Made by a program: the position numbers and the translations under genes. The notes beneath the pieces were generated by a model. The model was not told where the DNA came from. It ran no database searches and saw only the letters and a list, made by a program, of their open reading frames with translations. Positions 62,323-64,000 of a stretch of DNA of 64,000 nt are shown here, piece after piece. The stretch's first letter is position 1; every line of letters begins with the position of its first letter. Origin of the DNA: Stratiolaelaps scimitus (Eukaryota; Arthropoda; Arachnida; Mesostigmata; Laelapidae); the NCBI GenBank assembly GCA_019614645.1, contig JABWDB010000035.1, positions 3,286,001-3,350,000 of the forward strand, in the 5' to 3' direction.

Positions 62323-64000
62323 GATCATCGACAATCGTTTTGCTATCACCATTGCTTGCTGCTCTTTGGTGGGACTCGATGTGCCGGCCTCGTGTTCATC
62401 ATGATTGCCAACGGAGTGGTCCATCAGATGTCTGCCGGGTTCGGATCATAATATCCAGAGACGAAGGTGGAAAAGCAGAAAATGAATATGCATCCGTGAA
62501 TTTGTGGGGACGCCGCGAACGCCGCAGTGGATATGGTGGCAATTATTTTCCGGTGCCGGACGGCTCGATCGAATGAGGTGCGATCCGAGCAGAGGGCAAG
62601 CGTCAAAAAAAATTCGTGGCCGATATCATGGAACGATCCGTTGGAAGCCAGCCAGCAATATGAGCTAGCGTTTAATAGCATTATATTTCCCGATGGACAC
62701 TACCCGATCTTCGATCGCCGGATATAAATAAGATGTGCACTGACGTCGATAAGTTTCTGCTTGTATTTGGAACACAGAATACGACATTGACACGAGGTGG
62801 TATAAGGACAGCAAGGATGGACGAGAGAAATCAGATGACACCAGATGTGATGGAGTGGGCGTGATCCTCGAGGTTTGCAGGGGGTCTTCCAAGAAAAATA
62901 CTCGAGCCAAATGAAGCCATCTCAAACGAGCCGTAAATGCTACTCGGGTACTGCTGTCAAATTGTTTTTCGAACGGCGGAGAGGGAAGAATCATTGGCCT
63001 ACTAGGGAAACAGATGTGTTTTCCACCAAAACTAAAACGCTGGAAGTAACAACAGTGAAGAGAACGTGTGCTGTTTTTTTTCCCCATGTTGGAAGGTGGA
63101 CCGCCGTTCACTATCGTCCTACGAAGATTGTCGACCCAATACGGGTATAAATCGACAGCGAAACGGACTTGTTCGTTTAAGTGCACAGGGTGGGTCTTGG
63201 TGCTTGAAGTATGGCAAGGTGTATATGGTGGACAATCTCAAAAGATTAGCAGAATTTGTAGTTGGAGTGGCGGCGAGCGGTTTGTTTTTCTTAATTAGCA
63301 CCTGTATCACTAACAACTAGTATTGTAAACACCGCAAATGCTTTATGGGTTAACGAGATTTCCTTAACTAACAAATGCTAGCCTTTCATTTCTCAATATG
63401 TTGTACATGTTTACATGTTACTTATTTCATCCAGTTGAATTTATTCATCTATGGGTCTGGTGGAGGCAGTGTCATATTTGTATAGTGGCAAGATCTGATC
63501 TGATGACACTAACGATAAAAGTGAAAATCATAACACACAAAACAGACGGAGCCGTGAAGCAACGGCCACTATAAACGCGGGCCAATCGATCATCGATAGA
63601 TCAGGAGAACACAATTTGACTAGCGCCAGACGATGATGCGACGTCAAACTGTATCGTGGTGAGTCACGCTACGGTCCCGATCGGGGGTGGTATCGGGTAC
63701 CACCGTGGTCCACCAGAGGTAATGGATTAGCGTCGACGCATTGAGTGCGCTAGAGTGAGAAAGACTGCTCTCACTGATTCAAAGGCTCATTGTGAGATGC
63801 TCAAATAATTCGGATTGAGTTACGATTCGGACCATCATACTGTAGTTCTGAATACTAAGAGATGGTGTATCATATGGCTTGACACTGATAGTGGCGACAC
63901 TGGAGGAAGCCAGAGACGTTCCACAATGGTGAGCTACAGAGAGCGGCTAGCCCATATCAGACTGTCTCTGAATAAAGAGGGCGAACAAGCTCTGTCAAAA

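Noticed and set aside
62665..63186. A 173-codon minus-strand frame
   Set aside because: Ser/Arg/Phe-rich composition without a domain, signal peptide or protein-like pattern; about the length expected for the longest chance frames.

Overview
The window looks like nuclear DNA of an animal, most likely an arthropod (a mite, tick or insect). It has no operon-like packing of reading frames, no ribosome binding sites and no long intact genes. It has very many (TA)n microsatellites, CAA/CAG-type triplet tracts on both strands, and the decayed 3' end of an R1-like non-LTR retrotransposon. The species cannot be fixed from the sequence alone. Most of the 64 kb reads as intergenic or long-intron DNA, and nearly all short open frames look like chance. 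Frames that spell long YIYIYI runs are only translated TA repeats.

Only one intact protein-coding frame is convincing: positions 26135-26794 (+), 219 residues, an unrecognised single-pass membrane protein. A 141-residue minus-strand frame at 42475-42900 is weaker, but it carries two tandem duplications whose lengths are multiples of three. Two further islands (30796-31023 and 55532-55837) have protein-like composition and may be exons, at low confidence.

Mobile DNA: at about 56888-58040 on the minus strand lies a 5'-truncated non-LTR retrotransposon ORF2 relic, with a nonsense codon and several frame breaks, followed by its probable 3' UTR. At 14780-14969 is a 190-bp candidate Tc1/mariner-type miniature element with AGGGTGT-N-CG ends flanked by TA. 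A dispersed repeat of roughly 70 bp occurs at 28041-28120 and again at 38100-38171.

Structured DNA: the most striking non-coding signal is a foldback at 54857-54980. Its arms of about 45 nt are separated by 12 nt, and a second perfect 10-bp hairpin overlaps its outer edge. It has the size and shape of a microRNA precursor or a young inverted duplication. Another near-perfect 21-bp hairpin follows at 55975-56019. Other perfect palindromes, tandem repeats, G-quadruplex-type runs and about 35 TA microsatellites are listed individually.

Region by region: 1-14 kb is unique-looking DNA with a triplet tandem repeat near 2.1 kb. 14-23 kb carries the miniature element and several large TA arrays. 23.5-25.2 kb is a block of triplet repeats in opposite orientations. 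26.1-26.8 kb holds the one good gene. 27-54 kb is mostly featureless apart from microsatellites, the dispersed repeat pair and the 42.5-42.9 kb frame. 52.6-53.7 kb is a GC-rich island. 54.8-56 kb holds the hairpins and 56.9-58 kb the retrotransposon relic. 58.9-62.4 kb is again GC-rich, with G-runs. No tRNA, rRNA, CRISPR or recognisable known microRNA was found. No working relationship between these elements can be shown from the sequence.
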